From positions 1 through 64,000 of the forward strand of contig NZ_LZSC01000069.1 of the NCBI RefSeq assembly GCF_001665235.1: DNA of 64,000 nt. Direction: 5' to 3'. The stretch's first letter is position 1. Each line of letters begins with the position of its first letter. Both the position numbers and the translations under genes were made by a program. The notes below the pieces were generated by a model. It saw nothing but the letters and a program-made list of their open reading frames with translations. It did no database searches and had not been told where the DNA came from. Origin of the DNA: Mycobacterium sp. 1100029.7. Lineage in GTDB: Bacteria > Actinomycetota > Actinomycetes > Mycobacteriales > Mycobacteriaceae. Shown one piece after another: positions 53,801-61,111 of the stretch.

Positions 53801-56800
53801 GTGGCCCGGGCCCGGGCGGCCGGTGTGCTGCTGCGGCCGCGCGACATCTTCGTTGAGCAGAGCGTGGCCCGGCTGGCTCAGGTGGCCGAGGTGGCCACCG
53901 GCGACATCGGCGCGGTCGACGAGGGGCTGGGCGAGGTGGCGGCCACCCCGATCATCCGCTGGCTGCAAGACGTCGACGGCCCGATCGACCAGTTCAACCA
54001 GTCGATGGTGGTGCAGGCCCCGTCCGGTGTGACCGAAGCCGATGTGGTGGTGGTGCTGCAGGCGCTGGTGGACCGGCATGCCACGTTGCGGCTGCGCGCC
54101 GACGACGACGGCGCCGGCGGCTGGTCGCTGTGGGTGCCCGATGTGGGATCGGTTGATGCGGCCGCATTGGTGCACTCCGTCGACGTGTTGTCCGACGAGG
54201 CGCTCGTCGAAGCGCGGTCGCGGCTGAACCCGGCCACCGGCACCATGCTCAGTGCGCTGTGGGTTTCCTCGACGTCGCAGTTGGCGTTGATCATTCACCA
54301 CCTGGGCGTCGATGGCGTGTCGTGGCGAATCCTGTTGGAAGACCTCAACATTGCGTGGGCCCAGCACCACAGCGGGCAGGAAGTGGCGTTGCCCGCGCCG
54401 GGAACGTCGTTTGCCCGGTGGTCGGCACTGCTCGAAGAGCACGCGCGCTCCGAGGCCGTCGTGGCGCAGGCAGACGCCTGGCGCCAGGTGGCGTCGACCC
54501 CGGCCGTCTTGCCGGCGGTACAACCGGCTTCGGACACCCACGCCACCGCGGGTCGGCTGTCGGTGGACCTGGACGTCGAGACAACGCGTCAGCTGTTGGG
54601 TGAGGTGCCGGCAGCGTTTCACGCTGGCGTGCAAGACATTCTGCTGATCGCGTTCGGGTTGGCCTGGGCCGAATTCCTGGGCAAGCCCGGCACACCGCTG
54701 GGCATCGATGTCGAGGGCCACGGCCGTCACGAGGAACTGGCTCCCTACATCGACCTGTCGCGCACGGTCGGGTGGTTCACGACCAAGTACCCGGTGTCGC
54801 TGACCGTGGGCGGATTGAACTGGACACGAGTCGTCGCCGGTGACCGGGCGCTCGGTCCGGTGATCAAGGAGGCCAAGGAGCAGCTGCGCGCGGTGCCCGA
54901 AGGTCTGACTTACGGCCTGCTGCGGTATCTGAACCCCGAGGTCGACCTGCCCGGAGGCGACCCCGCCATCGGCTTCAACTACCTGGGCCGGATGGGCGCC
55001 TCGGCGGCCGAACTCTCCGACGACCTGTGGCGGGTCAGCCAGGAGAGCCTGGCTCTGGCCGGTGCGGCCGCGTCGATCCCGATGCCGCTGGCCCACACGG
55101 TGGAACTCAATGCCGGCACGGTCGACAGCGAGGCCGGGCCGCACCTGCACGCCAACTGGACCTGGGCGCCGTCGGCGCTCGACGACACCCAGGTCGCCCG
55201 GCTCAGCCAGCTGTGGTTCGACGCCCTCGCCGGTATCTGCGCGCATGTGCGCGGTGGCGGCGGCGGCCTGACGCCGTCGGACGTGCTGCCGGCACATTTG
55301 AGTCAGCAGCAGATTGACGAGTTGTCGCGGCAGATCCGGATCGCCGATGTGCTGCCGCTGACCCCGGTGCAGCAGGGCCTGTTGTTCCACACCGCGCTGG
55401 CGGAGGGATCCGGCGACGACCTGTACGCGGTGCAACTGGGCATCACGGTGACCGGCCCGCTCGACCAGCAGCGGCTGCACGACGCGGTGCAGACGGTGGT
55501 CAACCGGCACCCCAACCTGGCGGCGTGGTTCTGCCAGCAATTCGACGAGCCGGTCCAGATCATCCCGGCCGAGCCCGTCATGGCATGGAAATACGCCGAA
55601 ATTCTCGGCGCCGACGCCGAAGTCGACGAGCAGGTGCAACGCCTGTGCGCCGCCGAGCGGGCCGCGGTCTGCGATATCGCCGACGAGCCGGCGTTCCGGG
55701 TGGCGCTGATCCGCACCGGGGACAACCGGCACCGCTTTGTGCTGACGATCCACCACATCGTGATCGACGGCTGGTCGCTGCCGATCCTGTTGCAGGAGAT
55801 CTTCACGCTCTACTACGGGCAGCGGTTGGCGGCGCCGCCGTCGTACCGCAGCTTCGTCACCTGGCTGGCCGATCAGGATCGCGACGCCGCGCAGGCGGCG
55901 TGGGCCGAGGTGCTGGCGGGCTTCGACACCCCCACGCTGGTCAGCCCGCCCGGGCAGGCCGCGGAGCGCGGCGTCGAGTCGTATCGGGTGGCCGCCGACA
56001 CCACCCAGGCCCTCACCGAGTTGGCCCGGGCGCACAAGACGACCGTGAGCAACGTGTTGCAGACGGCGTGGGCGCAGGTGCTGATGTGGCTGACCGGTCA
56101 CCAGGATGTCGCGTTCGGCACCGCGGTCTCCGGTCGTCCCACCGAGCTGGCCGGCGCCGAGGCGTTGGTTGGGTTGTTGATCAACACAATTCCGGTGCGT
56201 GCGACGGCCTCATCGACGACGACCATCGCCGACCTGATGGACCAGCTGCAGCGCGCCCGCAACGACACCTTGGAGTATGACCACCTCGCGTTGCGCGATA
56301 TCCATCGCGTCACGGGTCACGACCAGCTGTTCGACACTCTGTTCCTCTACGAGAACTACCCCGTCGACACCGGTGCGCTGTTGGGCGTACACGAGCTGGC
56401 CATCACCGAATTCAGCAGTCGCGAGTTCAACCACTACCCGCTGTCGGTCGTGGTGACTCCGGGCCATGAGCTGAGCCTGCGCGTTGAATTCGACACCCAC
56501 GTTTTCGACGTCGCCACCATCGACACCTTGATCGAGCGGTTGCGCCGGGTGTTGGTCACGATGACCAGCGATCCCGCGCGACGAGTGTCGTCGATCGATC
56601 TGCTTGACAGCGAAGAACATTCACGCCTTCAGGAGTGGAGCAACCGGTCGGTGCTGAGCCAGCCCGTTGCCTCGGCGATGTCGATTCCCGAGCAGTTCGC
56701 CACCCAGGTTGCGCGCGCACCGGAGGCCGTTGCGCTCAACTTCGGCGACCAGTCGTGGACCTACCGCGAGCTCGACGAGGCGGCAAACCGGTTGGCGCAC

Positions 56801-59800
56801 TTGCTATCCGACCGCGGCGCCGGCCCGGGCGAGCGAGTTGCCGTGCTGCACCACCGTTCCGCCGAGGCAGTCGTGTCGTTGCTGGCGGTGTTGAAGACGG
56901 GGGCGGCCTATCTGCCGATGGACCCCGCGCACCCGACGGCCCGGATGGAGTTCATGCTGTCGGACTCCGCGCCGATCGCCGCACTGACCACCGCGGATCT
57001 GCGCCCGCGACTGGAAAACGCGAACCTGCAGATCATCGACATCCATGACCCGGCCGTCGGCGATGCGCCCACCACGGCGCTGCCGACACCCGAGGCGGAC
57101 AACGTCGCCTACATCATCTACACCTCGGGCACGACCGGTAAGCCCAAGGGCGTTGCGGTCACGCACCGCAACGTGATCCAGCTGCTCGATTCCCTGGACG
57201 CCGAAATGGAGTTGGGACAGGTCTGGACGCAGTGCCACTCCCTGGCGTTCGACTACTCGGTGTGGGAAATCTGGGGCGCACTGCTGCACGGCGGCCGGGT
57301 GGTCGTGGTGCCCGACGCCGTGGTCCGGTCGCCGGAAGAACTGCACGCGCTGCTGGTCAGTGAACAGGTCAGCGTGCTGAGCCAGACACCTTCGGCGTTC
57401 TACGCACTGCAGGCCGCCGACGCACTGACACCCGAGCTGGGGCAGCAGCTCAAGCTGCAGACCGTGGTGTTCGGTGGCGAAGCCCTTGAGCCGCAACGCC
57501 TTCAGCCGTGGTTGCACAACCATCCCGGCCTGCCTCGGATGATCAACATGTACGGCATCACCGAGACGACCGTGCACGCGTCGTTCCGTGAAATCGTCGA
57601 CAGCGACGTCTACAGCAACAGCAGCCCGATCGGTGTGCCGCTGGCGCACCTGGCCTTCTTCGTGCTCGACGGCTGGCTGCGGCCGGTCGCGCCCGGTGTG
57701 GTCGGCGAGCTGTACGTGGCCGGCTCCGGAGTGGCCAGCGGCTACGTCGGCCGGCCGGATCTGACGACGACGCGCTTCGTCGCGTGCCCGTTCGGCGCAC
57801 CCGGATCGCGGATGTATCGCACCGGCGACCTCGTCTCCTGGGGTTCCGACGGACAGCTGCGCTACCTGGGCCGCGCCGACAAGCAGGTCAAGATCCGCGG
57901 CTACCGCATCGAACTCGGTGAAATCCAGGCGGCACTGGCCGCGGTCGACGGCGTGGGCCAGGCGGCGGTGATCGCTCGCGAAGACCGCCCCGGCGACAAG
58001 CGTCTGGTCGGCTATGTCACCGGGACCGCGGACCCCAACGAGATTCGCAGCCAGCTCGCCGAGCGGCTCCCGACGTACATGGTGCCGGTCGCGGTGGTGG
58101 TGCTGGACGCGCTGCCGCTGACCGTCAACGGCAAGCTCGACACTCGGGCCCTGCCCGCACCGGAATACCAGGATGTGGAGAGTTACCGGGCGCCGGCCGA
58201 CGCGGTCGAGGAGATCCTGGCCGGGATCTATGCCCAGGTGCTGGGGGTCGAGCGGGTCGGCGTCGACGACTCCTTCTTCGACCTCGGCGGCGACAGCATT
58301 CTGTCGATGCAGGTGGTGGCCCGGGCCCGCGCGGCCGGTGTGGTGTGCCGCCCGCGCGACGTCTTCGTCGAGCAGACCGTGGCCCGGCTGGCCCGGGTGG
58401 CCACGCTGGCCGCCGACGGCGGCGGCGCGGTCGACGAGGGGCTGGGCGAAGTCATCGCCACGCCGATCATCCGCTGGCTGCGCGACACCGAAGGCCCGGT
58501 CGACCAGTTCAACCAGACCATGGTGGTGCAGGCGCCCGTCGGTGTGACTCAGGCTGACGCGCGAATCGTGTTGCAGGCCTTGGTGGATAGGCACGCGATG
58601 CTGCGGCTGCGGGTCGACGACGACGGTGCCGGTGGCTGGCAGTTGTACGTGCCCGAGGTCGGCTCGGTGGACGCGGGAGCACTGCTGCACGCGGTGGAGG
58701 CGTTGTCGGACGAGGCACTGGTAGCGGCGCGGTCGCGGCTGAACCCCGGCGCCGGCGTGATGCTCAGCGCATTGTGGGTCAACTCCACCTCGCAGCTGGT
58801 GCTGATCGTGCACCACCTCGCAGTCGACGGTGTGTCGTGGCGAATCCTGCTGGAAGACTTGAACATCGGTTGGGCGCAGCATCACAGCGGGCAAGAAGTG
58901 GCGCTGCCGGTGCCCGGCACGTCGTTTGCCCGGTGGTCGTCGCTGCTCGACGAGCATGCGCGGCTTCCCGAGGTGGTGGCGCAAGCCGAGGCGTGGCGGC
59001 AGGTGTCCGCCGTGCCCGCGGCGTTGCCGGAGGCACGCCCCGCCGAGGACACGTTCGCCACGGCCGGTCAGCTGTCGATCGGGCTGGACGTCGAGACGAC
59101 GCGTCAACTCCTGGGTGAAGTGCCGGCAGCGTTCCACGCTGGGGTGCAAGACATTCTGCTGATCGCGTTCGGATTGGCCTGGACGGAGTTCCTGGGCAAC
59201 GGCGGCGCGCCGATCGGCATCGACGTCGAGGGTCACGGCCGTCACGAGGAATTGGCCGCCGACGTCGACCTGTCGCGCACGGTGGGCTGGTTCACCACCA
59301 AGTACCCGGTGTCGCTGGCTGTCGGCGGGTTGGACTGGTCGCAGGTGGTTGCCGGTGAGTCGGCGCTGGGGCCGGTGATCAAGGACGCCAAGGAGCAGCT
59401 GCGCTCGCTGCCCGACGCGCTGACCTATGGTCTGCTGCGTTACCTGAATCCTGATGTCGCTCTGGATGATTCGGACCCGGTGATTGGGTTCAACTACCTG
59501 GGGCGTCTCGGCGCGGGTGCCGGCGACCTGTCCGGTGACCTGTGGGGTATCTCGCAGGACGACCTGCCCGCGGTGGCTGCGGCCACGGCGGTCGCCATGC
59601 CGCTGGCACACACTGTGGAGCTCAACGCCGGCACCATGGACAGCCCGGAAGGCCCGCAGCTGCAGGCGAACTGGACGTGGGCGACGTCGGCGCTCGACGA
59701 TGCCGCGGTCAACCGGCTCAGCCAGCTGTGGTTCGACGCGCTGGCCGGCATCTGCGCGCATGTGCGAGCCGGTGGCGGCGGCCTGACGCCGTCCGACCTC

Positions 59801-61111
59801 GCGCCGGCGCGGATGAGCCAGCAGCAGATCGACGAACTGCAGCAAGGTGGTCGGATCGCCGATGTGCTGCCGCTGACCCCGCTGCAGCAGGGGCTGTTCT
59901 TCCACGCCAGTACCGCCGAAGACCTCGGCATCAGCGGCGACGACCTGTACGCGGTGCAGCTGGACATCAGCATCACCGGTGCCGTCGACCCGGAGCGGTT
60001 GCGTAATGCGGTGCACACCGTCGTGACCCGTCACCCGCACCTGGTGGCCCGGTTCAGCGGTGACTTCGACGAGCCGCTGCAGATACTGCCGGCCGATCCC
60101 GAATTGCACTGGCAGTACGTCGAACTCGACGAGAACGACGTCGACGACCGGATCGAGCAGCTATCGGCCGCCGAGCGCGCCGCGGTGTGCGATCTGGTCG
60201 ACAAGCCGGCCTTCCGTGCGGCGCTGCTGCGCACCGCGGAAGACGAGTATCGGTTTGTGCTGACCAACCACCACATCGTTCTCGACGGCTGGTCGAAACC
60301 GCTTCTGCTGCAAGAGATCTTCGCTGCCTACTACGGAGCGCGGCTACCCGCGGCGGTGTCCTACCGCCGGTTCGTCACCTGGCTGGCGGGTCAGGACCGC
60401 AGCGCGGCGAGGGCGGCCTGGCGTGAGGTGTTCGACGGTTTCGACACCCCGACACTGGTCGGCCCACCCCAGCGGATGGGGTTGGGGCCGCGCGGTGTCG
60501 AGGAGTTCATCGTGTCCGCGGAGACCACCCGCGCGCTGAGCGAGCTGGCGAGGTCTTGCCGCACCACGGTGAGCACGGTGTTGCAGGCGGCGTGGGCGCA
60601 GCTGCTGATGCGGATGACCGGCCAGCCGGACGTCGCTTTCGGCACCGCGGTGTCGGGTCGGCCGACCGATCTGCCGGGCGCGGAATCGATTGTGGGCCTG
60701 ATGATCAACACGGTGCCGATCCGGGCAAACATCTCCGCGGCCGACACCATCGGCGACTTGCTCGACCAGCTGCAGAGCTCCTACACAGAGACACTCGAGC
60801 ATCAATATTTGGGGTTGAACGAAATTCACCGAATCACCGGGCAGGACCAGCTTTTTGACACGATGTTCGTCTACGAGAACTACCCGATCGACACTGCCGC
60901 GCTGTCGGGCGTCCAGGACATGACGATCACCAAGTTCACGAACCGTGAATTCAACCACTACCCCCTGTCGGTGCAAGCCGTGCCGGGACACGAGCTGGGT
61001 CTGCGCATCGAGTACGACACCGATGTGTTCGACAAGGCGAGCATCGAGACGTTGGTCGAGCGGCTCCGGCGAGTGCTGGTGGCTATGACCGACGATGCAG
61101 GGGACGAGTGA
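50840..61111 (+). CDS. mps1: GPL non-ribosomal peptide synthetase Mps1 (C-A-T-E-C-A-T-E-C)
   Basis: The NRPS of about 3,420 aa assembles the first two residues of the GPL tetrapeptide. Domains by nucleotide: C1 50870-52130 (HHIAVDG at 51248), a starter C domain expected to take the fatty acyl chain; A1 52210-53650 (YTSGTTGTPKG at 52640, GYGPTE); T1 with LGGDS near 53768; E1 53930-55270 (HHLGVDG at 54296); C2 55340-56600 (HHIVIDG at 55752); A2 56680-58160; T2 with LGGDS near 58283; E2 58440-59780; C3 59850-61090 (HHIVLDG near 60270). E domains after both modules fit D-Phe and D-allo-Thr. Specificity residues by eye: DFWTVAGVC (Phe-like) and DYWSVGMVH (Thr-like). ATG at 50840 is preferred for CTGGGGG upstream; 50807 is the alternative. 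The stop overlaps mps2 (TGATG). Confidence 0.96.
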   Translation: MERGERAHPLTRGQLDIWLSQETGFAGTEWQLGLLVRIEGTVHRDLLEQAIRRVVAEAEPGRASFFEADGHVLQKADEYPDTELGFYDLRDAEDPVRKAREMASSIQRTPMPFSGPLFVFTLFQTQDEEFYLFACCHHIAVDGMGMALVSRRVATIYTALVAGDPVPDPYFGSLQDLIDVESGYEASPEYQDDQAYWQEHLPTESGFHYRLPQATAERDPYLTSASVQLDPAVVGRMQQLTKQLRVRRYSAITAACALLVRGWSGNASEVVLDFPVSRRVTESSKQLPAMLAGVVPLVLSTSPEATVADFVKHVDIRIRELLQHQRFPVHALEGEGGARQGANRVGVNFIPSRLTLNLAGAPAHASYTNHGPVGHFGFFFLGAGDQLHLSTAGPGQPFANFAVPELAARLQQVLLAMVEDPTTPLSAIEALDAADAARLDEIGNRRVLTEPAPEKVSIPAVFAEHVESTPDAVAVTFEGRSTTYRELDEAANRLAHLLVSEGVGPGHCVALQFPRSADAIISILAVLKTGAAYLPIDPALPTARAEFMLADAAPTAAVTTADLLSRLDGQDLVVIDVADPRIADQPGTALPLPDPDNIAHIIYTSGTTGTPKGVAVTQHNVTQLFACFDAGLPATGVWSQCHSLSFDFSVWEIWAALLGGRRLVVVPESVTRSPEDFHALLVGEHVSVLTQTPSAVGMLSPEGLETAALVVAGEACPPEVMDQWAPGRVMVNGYGPTETTVCVAISAPLVPGSGVVPIGSPVPGAALFVLDRWLKPVPPGVVGELYVAGAGVACGYVRRAGLTSSRFVACPFGQPGERMYRTGDLVSWGDDGQLIYLGRADEQVKIRGFRIELGEVQAALAALDDVKQAAVIAREDRPGDKRLVGYVTGAVDTAAARSRLAERLPAYMVPAAVVVLDALPLTPNGKLDTRALPAPEYHNVGGAYRAPTTAVEEVLAGIYSEILGLERVGIDDSFFDLGGDSILSMQVVARARAAGVLLRPRDIFVEQSVARLAQVAEVATGDIGAVDEGLGEVAATPIIRWLQDVDGPIDQFNQSMVVQAPSGVTEADVVVVLQALVDRHATLRLRADDDGAGGWSLWVPDVGSVDAAALVHSVDVLSDEALVEARSRLNPATGTMLSALWVSSTSQLALIIHHLGVDGVSWRILLEDLNIAWAQHHSGQEVALPAPGTSFARWSALLEEHARSEAVVAQADAWRQVASTPAVLPAVQPASDTHATAGRLSVDLDVETTRQLLGEVPAAFHAGVQDILLIAFGLAWAEFLGKPGTPLGIDVEGHGRHEELAPYIDLSRTVGWFTTKYPVSLTVGGLNWTRVVAGDRALGPVIKEAKEQLRAVPEGLTYGLLRYLNPEVDLPGGDPAIGFNYLGRMGASAAELSDDLWRVSQESLALAGAAASIPMPLAHTVELNAGTVDSEAGPHLHANWTWAPSALDDTQVARLSQLWFDALAGICAHVRGGGGGLTPSDVLPAHLSQQQIDELSRQIRIADVLPLTPVQQGLLFHTALAEGSGDDLYAVQLGITVTGPLDQQRLHDAVQTVVNRHPNLAAWFCQQFDEPVQIIPAEPVMAWKYAEILGADAEVDEQVQRLCAAERAAVCDIADEPAFRVALIRTGDNRHRFVLTIHHIVIDGWSLPILLQEIFTLYYGQRLAAPPSYRSFVTWLADQDRDAAQAAWAEVLAGFDTPTLVSPPGQAAERGVESYRVAADTTQALTELARAHKTTVSNVLQTAWAQVLMWLTGHQDVAFGTAVSGRPTELAGAEALVGLLINTIPVRATASSTTTIADLMDQLQRARNDTLEYDHLALRDIHRVTGHDQLFDTLFLYENYPVDTGALLGVHELAITEFSSREFNHYPLSVVVTPGHELSLRVEFDTHVFDVATIDTLIERLRRVLVTMTSDPARRVSSIDLLDSEEHSRLQEWSNRSVLSQPVASAMSIPEQFATQVARAPEAVALNFGDQSWTYRELDEAANRLAHLLSDRGAGPGERVAVLHHRSAEAVVSLLAVLKTGAAYLPMDPAHPTARMEFMLSDSAPIAALTTADLRPRLENANLQIIDIHDPAVGDAPTTALPTPEADNVAYIIYTSGTTGKPKGVAVTHRNVIQLLDSLDAEMELGQVWTQCHSLAFDYSVWEIWGALLHGGRVVVVPDAVVRSPEELHALLVSEQVSVLSQTPSAFYALQAADALTPELGQQLKLQTVVFGGEALEPQRLQPWLHNHPGLPRMINMYGITETTVHASFREIVDSDVYSNSSPIGVPLAHLAFFVLDGWLRPVAPGVVGELYVAGSGVASGYVGRPDLTTTRFVACPFGAPGSRMYRTGDLVSWGSDGQLRYLGRADKQVKIRGYRIELGEIQAALAAVDGVGQAAVIAREDRPGDKRLVGYVTGTADPNEIRSQLAERLPTYMVPVAVVVLDALPLTVNGKLDTRALPAPEYQDVESYRAPADAVEEILAGIYAQVLGVERVGVDDSFFDLGGDSILSMQVVARARAAGVVCRPRDVFVEQTVARLARVATLAADGGGAVDEGLGEVIATPIIRWLRDTEGPVDQFNQTMVVQAPVGVTQADARIVLQALVDRHAMLRLRVDDDGAGGWQLYVPEVGSVDAGALLHAVEALSDEALVAARSRLNPGAGVMLSALWVNSTSQLVLIVHHLAVDGVSWRILLEDLNIGWAQHHSGQEVALPVPGTSFARWSSLLDEHARLPEVVAQAEAWRQVSAVPAALPEARPAEDTFATAGQLSIGLDVETTRQLLGEVPAAFHAGVQDILLIAFGLAWTEFLGNGGAPIGIDVEGHGRHEELAADVDLSRTVGWFTTKYPVSLAVGGLDWSQVVAGESALGPVIKDAKEQLRSLPDALTYGLLRYLNPDVALDDSDPVIGFNYLGRLGAGAGDLSGDLWGISQDDLPAVAAATAVAMPLAHTVELNAGTMDSPEGPQLQANWTWATSALDDAAVNRLSQLWFDALAGICAHVRAGGGGLTPSDLAPARMSQQQIDELQQGGRIADVLPLTPLQQGLFFHASTAEDLGISGDDLYAVQLDISITGAVDPERLRNAVHTVVTRHPHLVARFSGDFDEPLQILPADPELHWQYVELDENDVDDRIEQLSAAERAAVCDLVDKPAFRAALLRTAEDEYRFVLTNHHIVLDGWSKPLLLQEIFAAYYGARLPAAVSYRRFVTWLAGQDRSAARAAWREVFDGFDTPTLVGPPQRMGLGPRGVEEFIVSAETTRALSELARSCRTTVSTVLQAAWAQLLMRMTGQPDVAFGTAVSGRPTDLPGAESIVGLMINTVPIRANISAADTIGDLLDQLQSSYTETLEHQYLGLNEIHRITGQDQLFDTMFVYENYPIDTAALSGVQDMTITKFTNREFNHYPLSVQAVPGHELGLRIEYDTDVFDKASIETLVERLRRVLVAMTDDAGDE
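53690..55270 (+). repeat. T-E unit 1 of Mps1, homologous to two later units
   Basis: The carrier-epimerase DNA of module 1 is strongly similar to 58190-59790 and 62690-64000. For example, GTGCAAGACATTCTGCTGAT occurs at about 54630 and again in the later unit at about 59140, with one change at about 63650. A target for recombination within the locus. Confidence 0.8.
58190..59790 (+). repeat. T-E unit 2 of Mps1
   Basis: Second copy of the carrier-epimerase segment. Protein identity to unit 1 is very high through SFFDLGGDSILSMQVVARAR and VGWFTTKYPVSL. Confidence 0.8.

Noticed and set aside
56804..60109. Minus-strand open frame of 1101 codons inside mps1
   Set aside because: Shadow of NRPS codon bias; the His/Arg/Gln-rich product has no domains. 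The same holds for 53585-56101 and 61924-63972.
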